Shown: positions 18,087-25,974 of the stretch, one piece after another | Position numbering within the stretch: position 1 is the stretch's first letter | Layout of the letters: each line of letters begins with the position of its first letter | Source of the DNA: Pseudomonadota bacterium | GTDB taxonomy: Bacteria > Pseudomonadota > Gammaproteobacteria > Burkholderiales > Burkholderiaceae_D | DNA: 32,489 bases | Assembly (NCBI GenBank): GCA_021821365.1 | Contig: JAKACN010000026.1 | Location: 1 to 32,489, forward strand | Reading direction: 5' to 3' | Program-made: the position numbers and the translations under genes | Notes under the pieces: generated by a model | Database searches by the model: none | What the model was told of the DNA's origin: nothing | The model's input: the letters and a program-made list of their open reading frames with translations, nothing else

Positions 18087-18833
18087 ATGGATACACAACG
18101 AGTAGCACTGGTCACAGGCGGCATGGGCGGCTTGGGGGAGGCGATCTGCAGAAAGCTGCACACTGCGGGATATAGCGTGGCTACGACCTACTCTCCCGGT
18201 AACGATCATGCCGAGACGTGGCTCAGGGAACAGAAGGAGCAAGGATTCGATTTTTCAGGATACAAGGTGGATGTTTCCGACTTCGCGTCGTGCGAGGCCG
18301 GCGTGATGAAAGTCGTCGGGGACAAGGGGCGCATCGACATCCTCGTGAACAACGCCGGCATCACGCGGGATACGACCCTCAAGAAGATGTCTCCGGAGGA
18401 TTGGCACGAAGTCATCAAGACCAATCTCGACAGCGTCTTCAACATGACCCGGCCGGTGTTGCACGGGATGCTCGAAAACCAGTGGGGACGCGTCATCAAT
18501 ATCTCTTCGGTGAACGGGCAGAAGGGCGCATTCGGGCAGGCTAACTATGCCGCCGCCAAGGCCGGTGTGCACGGCTTCACCAAGGCGCTGGCGCTGGAGG
18601 TCGCAAGCAAGGGCATTACCGTCAACACTGTTTCGCCCGGTTACCTGCGCACCAGGATGGTGATGAAGGTGCCGAAGGAAGTCCTCGAGAAAAAGATTCT
18701 TCCGGAAATTCCAGTCGGCAGGCTTGGCGAGCCGGACGAGGTGGCTGCACTCATCGCCTATCTCTGCTCCGAGCAGGCGGGATTCCTCACAGGTGCAAAC
18801 ATCGCCATCAATGGTGGCCAGCATATGTGCTGA
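18087..18833 (+). CDS. phaB: Acetoacetyl-CoA reductase (NADPH), PHB synthesis
   Basis: 248 residues from the ATG at 18087, preceded by GAGAGGA; this matches the 246-residue Cupriavidus PhaB. It is a short-chain dehydrogenase with the Rossmann glycine motif 'TGGMGGLGEAI', 'NNAG', the catalytic Ser in 'NISSVNGQKGAFGQANY', and the Y-x3-K pair in 'NYAAAKAG'. 'VNGQKG' and 'FGQ-NY' are hallmarks of PhaB and bind the acyl-CoA. It reduces acetoacetyl-CoA to (R)-3-hydroxybutyryl-CoA for PHB synthase. phaC and phaA are not in the window. The phasin gene follows on the same strand after about 410 bases. Confidence 0.94.
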   Translation: MDTQRVALVTGGMGGLGEAICRKLHTAGYSVATTYSPGNDHAETWLREQKEQGFDFSGYKVDVSDFASCEAGVMKVVGDKGRIDILVNNAGITRDTTLKKMSPEDWHEVIKTNLDSVFNMTRPVLHGMLENQWGRVINISSVNGQKGAFGQANYAAAKAGVHGFTKALALEVASKGITVNTVSPGYLRTRMVMKVPKEVLEKKILPEIPVGRLGEPDEVAALIAYLCSEQAGFLTGANIAINGGQHMC

Positions 18834-18911
18834 CGCAAGGTCGACAGCCTGCACGGCTGTCGCGTCCATTCCTTCTGCCGCCATCGAACGAGCAGTTTGC
18901 GCAGGGCTCTT

Positions 18912-18941
18912 TTGACATCGCGCTCAAGTGAAAGGTATTCC
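18912..18941 (+). promoter_or_regulatory. Possible sigma-70 promoter of the phasin gene
   Basis: TTGACA matches the -35 consensus exactly; the -10 (TATTCC) matches only three of six at an 18-base spacing. It would give a leader of about 295 bases. Confidence 0.35.
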
Positions 18942-18955
18942 AATCGGGATGGCGA

Positions 18956-18969
18956 TTGATATGTCTCAA
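18956..18969 (+). promoter_or_regulatory. Candidate FNR-type operator upstream of the phasin gene
   Basis: TTGAT-ATGT-CTCAA matches the FNR consensus TTGAT-N4-ATCAA at nine of ten positions. It would be centred about 64 bases before a start driven by the TATACA at 19015, a usual activator distance, or just after the TTGACA promoter, where it would repress. An FNR-like protein with the matching ExxSR recognition helix is encoded about 1 kb away. Confidence 0.4.
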
Positions 18970-19243
18970 CGACCGATGGAACCGAGTGGAAGAGCCGGTT
19001 GAATGCGAACAGAATATACACGCTTCAGTCTCACTACATCCGTCAGATCATTCATGCGCTTTTCCACCCGCTGCCTGGGCAACGGACGGCAGGCGGAACG
19101 GATTGCCGGAACAGGCGCGAGCCACATCGCACGCAGGAAAGTGCGCCGCAGAGCGCGGGAACCGGTGGGCCGCCGGCTGCACCAGGAACAGGAATGTATT
19201 GGGTCACGTGTACTTCTCTTCTCATTTTGCCAGGAGAGCAACC

Positions 19244-19945
19244 ATGCAAAATATTTTCAGTCCATTGGTCACCATGTACCAGACACAGCTGGAGGCATCC
19301 CGGCGCTTCGCCGATGCCATCTTTTCCGGAACGGAGAAGATCGACCGCGTCGTGATCGGGGCGTCGCATCGCGCCTTCAATGAGCAACTCAATTTCGTGC
19401 AGGCCATTGCCGCTTCGCGCGACCCGCGCGGCGTGAGCAATACCCTCCAGTCAGGCTTCCTTGCACGCAATCCCGATGAGGCAATGAATTATCAGAAGGA
19501 AATCATGCGAATCTTTGCGGAAATGCAGAATGAGATCGGGCACTCGCTGCAGGACTATCTGGAGCAGATCGGCTCGCACGCAACGAACACCGCTACCGGG
19601 CCGATCGAGGCGGCGCAGGAGCAGGCAAACGACGCTGTCTTCAATCCGATGACGAGCATGTTTTCCGTCTGGGAGTCCGCGTTCAAGGAAGTCGCCGATC
19701 TCGCCAAGAAAAACATGATGGCGGCGCGCTCGACCGCGGAGAGCGCGGTGCGCAGGTCGATGCAGAGCGCCGGCAACTATGCGAACGTGGCCGATGTCGC
19801 GACCGGCGCGGCGCACGAGGCCGCTACCGCCGCGGCCGACATGGCTTCGCAAACTGCGAGACAGGCGGCGACCGTGACGGAGGAAGCGAGCGGCGAGGAC
19901 AAGCGAGGTGTCGCTCCGACCGGAGGTGGCGGCAAGCGGAAATAG
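19244..19945 (+). CDS. Phasin (PHB granule-associated protein)
   Basis: 233 residues from the ATG at 19244, with AGGAGA just upstream. The N-terminal two thirds carry the Phasin_2 pattern ('LVTMYQTQLEASRRFADAIFSGTEKID', 'FNEQLNFVQAIAASRDP', 'MRIFAEMQNEIGHSLQDYLEQI') of long amphipathic helices without Cys. The C-terminus is an Ala/Thr-rich helical tail (about 165-215) and a Gly/Lys end. Phasins coat PHB granules and control their size and number. Position after phaB supports this. Ends in a bidirectional terminator shared with the FNR-like gene. Confidence 0.9.
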   Translation: MQNIFSPLVTMYQTQLEASRRFADAIFSGTEKIDRVVIGASHRAFNEQLNFVQAIAASRDPRGVSNTLQSGFLARNPDEAMNYQKEIMRIFAEMQNEIGHSLQDYLEQIGSHATNTATGPIEAAQEQANDAVFNPMTSMFSVWESAFKEVADLAKKNMMAARSTAESAVRRSMQSAGNYANVADVATGAAHEAATAAADMASQTARQAATVTEEASGEDKRGVAPTGGGGKRK

Positions 19946-19985
19946 GCGGCGACGGGCCTGTGTCATTCGGCGTTAGCCAAAAAGA

Positions 19986-20017
19986 AAATAAGCCGACGCG
20001 GGTCGGCTTATTTTTTT
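19986..20017. terminator. Bidirectional terminator between the phasin and FNR-like genes
   Basis: Twelve-base arms AAATAAGCCGAC/GTCGGCTTATTT around a GCGG loop (19986-20013). The T-tract runs to 20018 on the plus strand and the A-rich flank gives a T-rich tail on the minus strand, so it serves both convergent genes. Confidence 0.92.
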
Positions 20018-20049
20018 TCGCGGCAATTCGAGTGGCCGCTGCGGGAGAA

Positions 20050-20928
20050 TCAGGCCGTTGCGAACTCGCCCCAATCGCTGTCCGGTTGTTCGCCGGATTG
20101 GGGGGCGGCAGGGCGCGCTTTCTTGGACGCTACCTGCTTTGCGCGGGAGCTGGACGGCGGCAGGCGGCGCAACGTCTTCAGCGCCTCCGCATCCTTGATG
20201 CCGATCGACCGCTGATCGACGGTAATCAGGCCGATTTCATTGAACGCAGACAGTGTACGGCTCACGGTTTCGAGGGTCAGGCCGAGATAGCTGCCGATCT
20301 CGTGGCGCGTCATGCGCAGATTGAACAGCTTGCTCGAATATCCCATCTCCGCATAGCGCTCCGACAGGTTCACCAGGAACCGTGCCACGCGCGCTTCGGC
20401 GGAAAGTGCGCCCAGCATGCTGACCATTGCCTGCTCGCGGACCAGCTCGCGGCTCATCACGCTGTACATGGCATGTTCGAACTCGACATGCGCGCGTCCG
20501 AGGGCAGTGAGCTTCTTGAACGGTAGCAGGATCAGGTCGCAGTTCGACAGCGCAACGGCTTCCGATGCATAGCGCTTGGTGTGAATGCCGTCCACACCGA
20601 ACAGATCGCCCTTCATCGGGAAGCTGAGAACTTGCTCATTGCCGAATTCGTCGATCAGCACGGTCTTCAGAAAACCGGAGTGGACGATGTACAAGGTGTC
20701 GAAAGGTTGTCCGATGGTATGGATGCGCTGTCCGGTCTTGAACTGAACATGCTGGAACAGCAGTTCTTCATCGGTGTGGATCGCGGCAGAGGGGATGCGC
20801 AGCACATCGCACAGTTCCTTCAGGTTGGACCACAGTTTTCCCTGGCGTTGCCATCCTGCTTCAAGAGAAGACGAATGCAGGGCAGCTGATGAATCGGTTC
20901 GGATTTCAGGCATGTGCGTGGACAACAT
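20050..20928 (-). CDS. Crp/Fnr-family regulator, FNR-like but lacking a full iron-sulfur site
   Basis: 292 residues from the ATG at 20928. TAGGAG lies six bases before it but directly touches the ATG at 20934, so the later start is chosen. A cyclic-nucleotide-like sensor domain (about 55-150), a dimer helix (about 155-185) and the winged helix ('MTRHEIGSYLGLTLETVSRTLSAF', 207-229) align well with FNR. The recognition residues E220, S223, R224 equal those of FNR, predicting TTGAT half-sites. Of FNR's four cluster Cys only two have counterparts (C40, about C29, and C130, about C122). The C-terminal 35 residues are a basic disordered extension. Oxygen sensing by a [4Fe-4S] cluster is therefore unlikely. 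Confidence 0.88.
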   Translation of the reverse strand: MLSTHMPEIRTDSSAALHSSSLEAGWQRQGKLWSNLKELCDVLRIPSAAIHTDEELLFQHVQFKTGQRIHTIGQPFDTLYIVHSGFLKTVLIDEFGNEQVLSFPMKGDLFGVDGIHTKRYASEAVALSNCDLILLPFKKLTALGRAHVEFEHAMYSVMSRELVREQAMVSMLGALSAEARVARFLVNLSERYAEMGYSSKLFNLRMTRHEIGSYLGLTLETVSRTLSAFNEIGLITVDQRSIGIKDAEALKTLRRLPPSSSRAKQVASKKARPAAPQSGEQPDSDWGEFATA

Positions 20929-21012
20929 GTTCATCTCCTAATTCAGGTAATTCGACATTTATCGCGCGACACCACAATGGGCTCGCACGAATATTGAATT
21001 CATCACCGAGGC

Positions 21013-21045
21013 GGTCGTCGGAAACGTTCCGGAGGTCCGACGACC
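21013..21045 (-). other. Stem-loop in the leader of the FNR-like gene
   Basis: Ten-base perfect arms GGTCGTCGGA (21013-21022) and TCCGACGACC (21036-21045) with a 13-base loop. It has no T-tract on either strand, so it is not a standard terminator. It lies about 85 bases before the FNR-like start. Confidence 0.5.
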
Positions 21046-21166
21046 GGGCCAGCTTCAGTGGCGAGTTGCTTGCATTGCATGCTTCGTAAGAATGCTCAGT
21101 ATCGCAATCGCAACAGACAATTACTATCGGTGTGGGCTGAATTGAAATGTAGGCAACGGTCAAATG

Positions 21167-21186
21167 ATGTAGGAATATTCCTACAT
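21167..21186. promoter_or_regulatory. Perfect 20-base palindrome, GacA-box-like operator
   Basis: ATGTAGGAATATTCCTACAT reads the same on both strands. Its core TGTAGG-N6-CCTACA has the length and layout of the GacA site TGTAAG-N6-CTTACA, bound by a NarL/FixJ-type regulator. An extra half-site ATGTAGG lies 20 bases away (21147-21153). It sits about 240 bases upstream of the FNR-like gene, next to a NarL-type regulator gene. Confidence 0.65.
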
Positions 21187-21344
21187 TTGCCCTCGGCGTT
21201 TCCTGACGGGTATTTTCTTGATGGAAATCAAAATAATTCCAGGAAACGCCGGCGGACCACTTCGCCTGCCCTCAGTCCAGGCAGGACATGCGCAAGAAAA
21301 GAGTATGAGGCGGGGAAAACGGTAGGGAAGGACCGATCAGACCT

Positions 21345-21989
21345 TCAGTTTTTCATCGGCCCGAGCAGGCGATGCTGAACGGCATACTGAACCATTTCGG
21401 CCAGTGAACTCATGCTCATCTTGGTCAGGATACGGGTCTTGTGCGTACTGACAGTCTTGGCGCTCAAGTGCAGGAAATCCGCGATTTCTGTGATCGACTT
21501 GCCGCTGACCAGGAGCGTGAATACCTCGAATTCCCGGTTGGACAGCTGCTTGTGCGGGAGATCCTCGTTTGCCGGCATGACGTCCATCGCCAGCTGCTCG
21601 GCAACCTCGAGGCTGATATACGGTCTGCCGGAAGCGACCTTGCGGATCGCGCTGACAAGCTGTGTTCCGGCGCTTTCCTTGGTAAGGTAGCCTCGGGCGC
21701 CGGCGCGAATGGCGCGCACCGCATACTGCTCCTCTTCATGCATGGTCAGGATCAGGATCGGCAACTTCGGCACTTCATCCTTGATCTGGCGGATCAGCTC
21801 CACCCCGCTGCGGCCGGGCATCGAGAGATCGAGCATCAGCAAATCGAATCCGCCCTTACGGACATGCGCCAGCGCTTCAAAGCCGTCAACTGCTTCGCCG
21901 ACGACTTCAATGTCGTCCGCGCCGTCGAGGATGCGTTTCAAGCCTTCGCGCATAATGGTGTGATCGTCGGCGATTACGATTCGGATCAT
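21345..21989 (-). CDS. NarL/FixJ-family response regulator
   Basis: 214 residues. The receiver domain (1-120) has the acidic pair D8-D9, phosphoacceptor D54 ('MLDLSMPG'), T82 and K104, so it looks fully functional. A short linker leads to the LuxR-type helix-turn-helix (about 148-208: 'LSNREFEVFTLLVSGKSITEIADFLHLSAKTVSTHKTRIL'). It starts 28 bases after the stop of the PAS kinase gene, forming a kinase-regulator operon. The likely targets include the adjacent palindrome and its own locus (inference). The relatives are GacA/UvrY/NarL-type regulators; the precise orthologue is unclear. Confidence 0.94.
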   Translation of the reverse strand: MIRIVIADDHTIMREGLKRILDGADDIEVVGEAVDGFEALAHVRKGGFDLLMLDLSMPGRSGVELIRQIKDEVPKLPILILTMHEEEQYAVRAIRAGARGYLTKESAGTQLVSAIRKVASGRPYISLEVAEQLAMDVMPANEDLPHKQLSNREFEVFTLLVSGKSITEIADFLHLSAKTVSTHKTRILTKMSMSSLAEMVQYAVQHRLLGPMKN

Positions 21990-22017
21990 AGGCGTTTCGT
22001 TTGCTTGTGCGAATTAT

Positions 22018-23154
22018 TCAGAGTAACGGGATCGGTTCGATCGGAATCGACGCATGGATGGCCACTCCTTGTGGCTCGACATTCCGGATGCTGATTGTAC
22101 CGCCTAACATGAAAATCCGTTCCTGCATGGCGATCAAACCGTAACATCCGGGTTTCCCCTCACTGTCGGCATCCATGCCGATTCCGTCATCCCGAATCAT
22201 AACATCGACTCGGTTGTCGAAGCGGATGAGCGCAATTGCGGCCTGGCTTGCATGCGAGTGGCGTTCGATGTTGGAGAGCCCTTCCTGGATGACCCGAAAG
22301 ATCGCCGATTCGATCGGGTCATCGAGCTTTGCCATCATGCCGTGGTTCTCAACCATGCATTTGACCGCGGTCTTTTTCTGGAAATTCTCGGCCATCCACT
22401 CGACGGCAGGCAATAGACCAAAATCATCCAGCAAGGGAGGGCGCAACGCGGATGCCATGTTCTTTGTCATCGAGATGACGTTGTCCAGCAAACCCTGCAT
22501 CTGGGCAAGGCGAGCGGGAAGCCCGTGGTCCGTTGTCGGCAGGCTGCTTTCAAGCCAGTCGAGGTCGAGCTTGAGCACGCTGAGGCGCTGGCCGATGTCA
22601 TCATACAGTTTTCGGGAGAAGCGCCGCTTTTCCACTTCATTGACCTGCTGAGAAGATACGGCCCATTTGCGCAGGTCCAGCGGCAGAATCGCGCCGCGCG
22701 CGTCCTCGGCCAGCGCATCGGGACCGGGATGGGAGTCATGCAGGATCAGCGCGAGAAACAGTTCGCCGTGCACGGTAACGCGCGAGATGCTGGCATTGAG
22801 GGAAAGTTGCGCGCCATTCGAATGCACGCCTTTCAGTTCAAGCTTGCTGCGGCGTCCGTGCATGCGTGTCGCGACGAGGCGATCGATCCGGCGGCGCTGG
22901 TCCGAACTGATGCGCGGCGGCATGAGCACGTCGAGGGATTTTTCCAGAAGTTGCCTGGCCGGGTAGCCAAATATGCGCTCCACCTTTTGATTCACCAGTA
23001 CGATCTGGCGCGCGGCGTCGACGATGATCACGCCATCCAGTGCGGACTGAATGATCGAGAGTAACGAAGGTCCGACCTTGCTGGCAGGGAATCGTGACAG
23101 TGTCGTGATGAAAGACGGCAGCGTGCCTGCGTTATATTCCAGTTGGGTGGTCAT
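22018..23154 (-). CDS. PAS-domain HisKA_3-type sensor protein lacking the phosphoacceptor His
   Basis: 378 residues from the ATG at 23154 (GAGA six bases before; the preceding in-frame GTG is less likely). It is soluble: a PAS domain (about 30-140; 'ALDGVIIVDAARQIVLVNQKVERIFGY'), a HisKA_3 dimerisation segment (about 172-240) and a HATPase domain (about 283-372). The H-box reads 'RRFSRKLYDDIGQRL': Tyr184 (TAT) stands where the family has His. The ATP-binding residues are kept (N295 in 'SNIERH', 'DDGIGMD' 322-328, 'GCYGLIAMQERI'). D185 and Q189 form the DxxxQ phosphatase motif known from NarX-type kinases. It probably cannot autophosphorylate but could dephosphorylate the regulator encoded 28 bases downstream. 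Confidence 0.9.
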   Translation of the reverse strand: MTTQLEYNAGTLPSFITTLSRFPASKVGPSLLSIIQSALDGVIIVDAARQIVLVNQKVERIFGYPARQLLEKSLDVLMPPRISSDQRRRIDRLVATRMHGRRSKLELKGVHSNGAQLSLNASISRVTVHGELFLALILHDSHPGPDALAEDARGAILPLDLRKWAVSSQQVNEVEKRRFSRKLYDDIGQRLSVLKLDLDWLESSLPTTDHGLPARLAQMQGLLDNVISMTKNMASALRPPLLDDFGLLPAVEWMAENFQKKTAVKCMVENHGMMAKLDDPIESAIFRVIQEGLSNIERHSHASQAAIALIRFDNRVDVMIRDDGIGMDADSEGKPGCYGLIAMQERIFMLGGTISIRNVEPQGVAIHASIPIEPIPLL

Positions 23155-23955
23155 CACAATTCTCTTTTGCCGGAGCCTGTTGGACGGTTATTCGTAGACG
23201 CATTCGGAAGTTTGCCGAAGTTTCTGACAGGACGAACGATACCGGGGGCAAGCAATTGCTTGTGATGCTGCCGCATCTCGTGGCCTCCGTGCCATGCTGC
23301 CTTCGGAACCCCGCTGCATCCATCTGCTATGGTCTGCAGCAGCCGCCGGCAATGATCGGTTTGCGGAAATCGATAGTGCTGCCGAGTCCTGGATAGTCTG
23401 AAATTGATCGGTATTTTCGATCGTACCGGCCGTCGAATGGCTTCGTTTTGAGCTAACCGATATCCAGCGACATTTCCCCGGCGGTATATCCTTCTACCTG
23501 GCCTCGACGCCCTCACGTATTGACGTGCCTGGAATCGCCTGGCAGAAAATCATGCCTACTTGCCTATGACCGCTGTAAATCCAAATTAACAGACAAAAGC
23601 GAAAACAGATTGAGAAATCACAATCGGTGCCTTGCTGAAGGACAAGCGAAAATCACGCGCGCAATATCTGATTTTCTCGAATGCATGAGTGCGAATTGCG
23701 CGTGACGAGGTTGCCGCATGGACCTGGTGAAATGCGCCGGCCTCATGGAATGATCGGCGCGGCACGCGATCCGATCTGTGCCGAGGTAGCGTATGCATGC
23801 CTGATGACATTGTTCAGCGACACCCTGGGCGTGCAGCCGTCATTGGCGACGATGATGTGTCACGCGTCGTGAAACCAGCGTTGCATCGCCGCGCCTGAAG
23901 ACGCGGTCTGCGCATCTTGCAGCTCTTCGGCCATCAGCGTGCGACGCGGAAGGAA
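23155..23955. other. Gap between the two sensor kinase genes
   Basis: About 800 bases, the largest gap in the window, with no convincing gene on either strand; short frames at 23520-23705 (+) and 23586-23810 (-) have no recognisable product. The stretch 23560-23700 is richer in A/T than its surroundings and likely carries the promoter of the downstream kinase-regulator pair. TAGGCAAGTAGGC near 23553-23566 (minus strand) repeats the GTAGG half-site sequence, but not as a palindrome. No response-regulator remnant was seen. Confidence 0.45.
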
Positions 23956-25686
23956 TCAGCCAGGTTCCGTCACGTGATGGCTGTCCGACCGGATATGGAT
24001 CCGAACCGTCATGCCAGCCCCCGGCTCGTTCAGGATATCGAGCTTTCCGCCGAGCGATGCGGCGCGCTCGCGAATGCCGATCAGACCAAACGATCCGGCT
24101 TTTCGCTCTGCCTCGGGGGACATGCCCATGCCGTTGTCGGCGACCTGGAGCGTGATCCATTCGTTCTGCGTGTCAATGCGTACCGTCACGCGAGTGGCGC
24201 CCGAGTGCTTGGCGACATTGTTGAGTGCTTCCTGAATCATGCGATAGATGGCGGTGGCAACCCGCTGTTCGGCAGCGATTTCCTCGCCGGGAAGGTGGAG
24301 ATGGCAATCGATGCCATATCGCTTCTGGAAATTCGAGGCCAGCAGCCGGACGGCATCGATCATCCCCAGGTCTTCAAGTGATCGCGGTGGCAGATCGGCA
24401 ATGATGCGCCGTACCGACGCCACCATGGTATTGACCAATTCGTTGATGCCTTCCAGCCTCCGCAGCACTTTCGCATTGTTTTGCGGCAGGTATTGCTGCA
24501 GGTCGGAAAGATCCATTTTCATGGCAGCCAGCAACTGACCAAGATCGTCGTGCATTTCCCTTGCAAGCCGCCTTTGCTCTTCTTCCCTTAGGTCATCAAG
24601 GTTCGAAATCATGTTTTTCAATTCATCATGCGCGCGTTCAAGTTCGTGCTGGGCCTGCTTGCGTTCCGTGATGTCGAACATCACGCCTTGCAGGTACATC
24701 GGTTTGCCGTCGACATCGCTGATGATCCGCGCCTCATCATGCAGCCAGCGCAGCGCGCCGTCCTTGGCGACAATGCGGTATTCGATGCTGAGCGGATTTC
24801 GGTCGGACATGCGCGCGCTGATTTGCTGGCGCACACTTGCGCGATCGTCTTCGTGGATCTGCCGGAACCGCATCGCGGGCTCGCCGCACCATTCGTCGGG
24901 CGTGAATCCGAGTAAGTCCTGCACCCGGTCACCGATGTACGCGATCGTGGCGCGTTCATCGAGATTGCCGATGTACTGCACACCGCCAAGTTGTTCGATG
25001 AATGACTGGTAGCGTGCCGCCGCCTCCATGCGTTCGTATTCGATGAGCTTGCGTTCGGTGATGTCGAACACCTGACCGACGAATATCCTTTCACCGTTCC
25101 TTGTCGCGACAAATTCGAGATAATCGTAGAGCGTTCTTACCGAACCGTCCGATGTCAGTACACGATATTCAGCCACCGTGCTTTCGGCGTCCTGTAGGGC
25201 CTTGCGCATCAGGGCCCTGACGTTCGCGCGATCCTCCGGATGCACATGGCAATCAATGTACGCGTCGGTAGGCAATGGACCGGAAACGGGATCGCGCCCG
25301 ACGATCCGGAACATTTCCTGCGACCACTGGCTGACTTCCTTTGCGCTGTCGGGCGTGAGATGAATTTCGTAGGTACCAAACTGCGCAATGACCTGCGCAC
25401 GTTCGTACCAGCGGGCGTTGACATGCTGTGGCATCTCCTCGGCTTCGATGGCATGCCGAGAACGACGCATCATGATCCCGGCGGCTGCGGACGCTACGAT
25501 GCCGAACAGGACCCCCGCCGCCGCGGCAAGTGGCGTGTCGAAGTAAAACTTTCTTGCCCCCGGCTGGCGATCCCAGGCAAGACAGACGAGCAACGCGGCG
25601 AGAATCAGCGAGAGGACGATCAGGGCATATTCCGGATTCGACGTCGATTGCCGCAGGGCAGGGCCTGGCTGCCGCGTTTGTCTCAT
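23956..25686 (-). CDS. Membrane-bound PAS-PAS HisKA_3 sensor histidine kinase
   Basis: 576 residues from the ATG at 25686, preceded by AAGGA; the frame extends to 25833 without support. Two transmembrane helices (about 20-38 and 51-72) enclose a short periplasmic loop. Two PAS/PAC domains follow (about 95-212 and 225-343, each ending in 'FDITERK'). The HisKA_3 H-box 'RRLAREMHDDLGQLL' has the intact phosphoacceptor H379 and the DxxxQ motif. The HATPase has 'QEALNNVAKH', 'DNGMGM' and 'GSFGLIGIRER'. It has no adjacent response regulator of its own; the nearest one lies beyond the His-less kinase on the same strand, making it a plausible partner. Confidence 0.93.
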   Translation of the reverse strand: MRQTRQPGPALRQSTSNPEYALIVLSLILAALLVCLAWDRQPGARKFYFDTPLAAAAGVLFGIVASAAAGIMMRRSRHAIEAEEMPQHVNARWYERAQVIAQFGTYEIHLTPDSAKEVSQWSQEMFRIVGRDPVSGPLPTDAYIDCHVHPEDRANVRALMRKALQDAESTVAEYRVLTSDGSVRTLYDYLEFVATRNGERIFVGQVFDITERKLIEYERMEAAARYQSFIEQLGGVQYIGNLDERATIAYIGDRVQDLLGFTPDEWCGEPAMRFRQIHEDDRASVRQQISARMSDRNPLSIEYRIVAKDGALRWLHDEARIISDVDGKPMYLQGVMFDITERKQAQHELERAHDELKNMISNLDDLREEEQRRLAREMHDDLGQLLAAMKMDLSDLQQYLPQNNAKVLRRLEGINELVNTMVASVRRIIADLPPRSLEDLGMIDAVRLLASNFQKRYGIDCHLHLPGEEIAAEQRVATAIYRMIQEALNNVAKHSGATRVTVRIDTQNEWITLQVADNGMGMSPEAERKAGSFGLIGIRERAASLGGKLDILNEPGAGMTVRIHIRSDSHHVTEPG

Positions 25687-25974
25687 GAAATCCTTCCCCC
25701 TACGCAAAATCACCGATTGGCGCCGGATAAATACAGTATTGGCAGATGCGGTCTGGTAGGCCGACCGCCGTGGTCGCGCAGTTTTGCTGCGCTGCGATGA
25801 TGAGATAATATTGAATATCAGACAACCGGGCAAGTGGGCGTGCGAAACGTGCCCGGCCGGAATGATGCAAGTGGTTCTGGATGAAATGGCCGCCTGCTAG
25901 ACTACGGGCCATGGAATGCGTTGCCCGTCGGGAGTCGGCGTGCAGCCTTACAACCATTACGGATAATAATCATC

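Larger units (their letters stand above)
18834..19243 (+). other. Intergenic region between phaB and the phasin gene
   Basis: 410 bases. A GACAGCC-N5-GGCTGTC hairpin (18843-18861) follows the phaB stop without a T-tract. A perfect TTGACA (18912-18917), 18 bases from TATTCC (18936-18941), could be a promoter. An FNR-type box lies at 18956-18969 and a TATACA at 19015-19020. The open frame reaching into this region (from 18956) is an upstream extension of the phasin frame without coding character. Confidence 0.5.
20935..21344 (-). other. Long leader/regulatory region upstream of the FNR-like gene
   Basis: About 410 bases without a gene, between the end of the response-regulator gene and the FNR-like start. 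It holds a perfect 20-base palindrome, an extra half-site, and a long stem-loop, each listed separately. No well-matched sigma-70 boxes were found, which fits an activator-dependent promoter. Confidence 0.55.

Noticed and set aside
21167-21186. The palindrome as a NarL heptamer pair (TACYYMT-N2-AKRRGTA)
   Set aside because: The TAC/GTA ends point the wrong way round relative to NarL 7-2-7 sites; the GacA-type layout fits better.
23154-23516. A 120-residue frame upstream of the His-less kinase, minus strand
   Set aside because: Composition is that of non-coding GC-rich DNA, no ribosome site or domain, and it overlaps the expected promoter region.
23860-23934. A 24-codon frame just after the membrane kinase gene, minus strand
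   Set aside because: No Shine-Dalgarno site, no known family, and too short to distinguish from chance.
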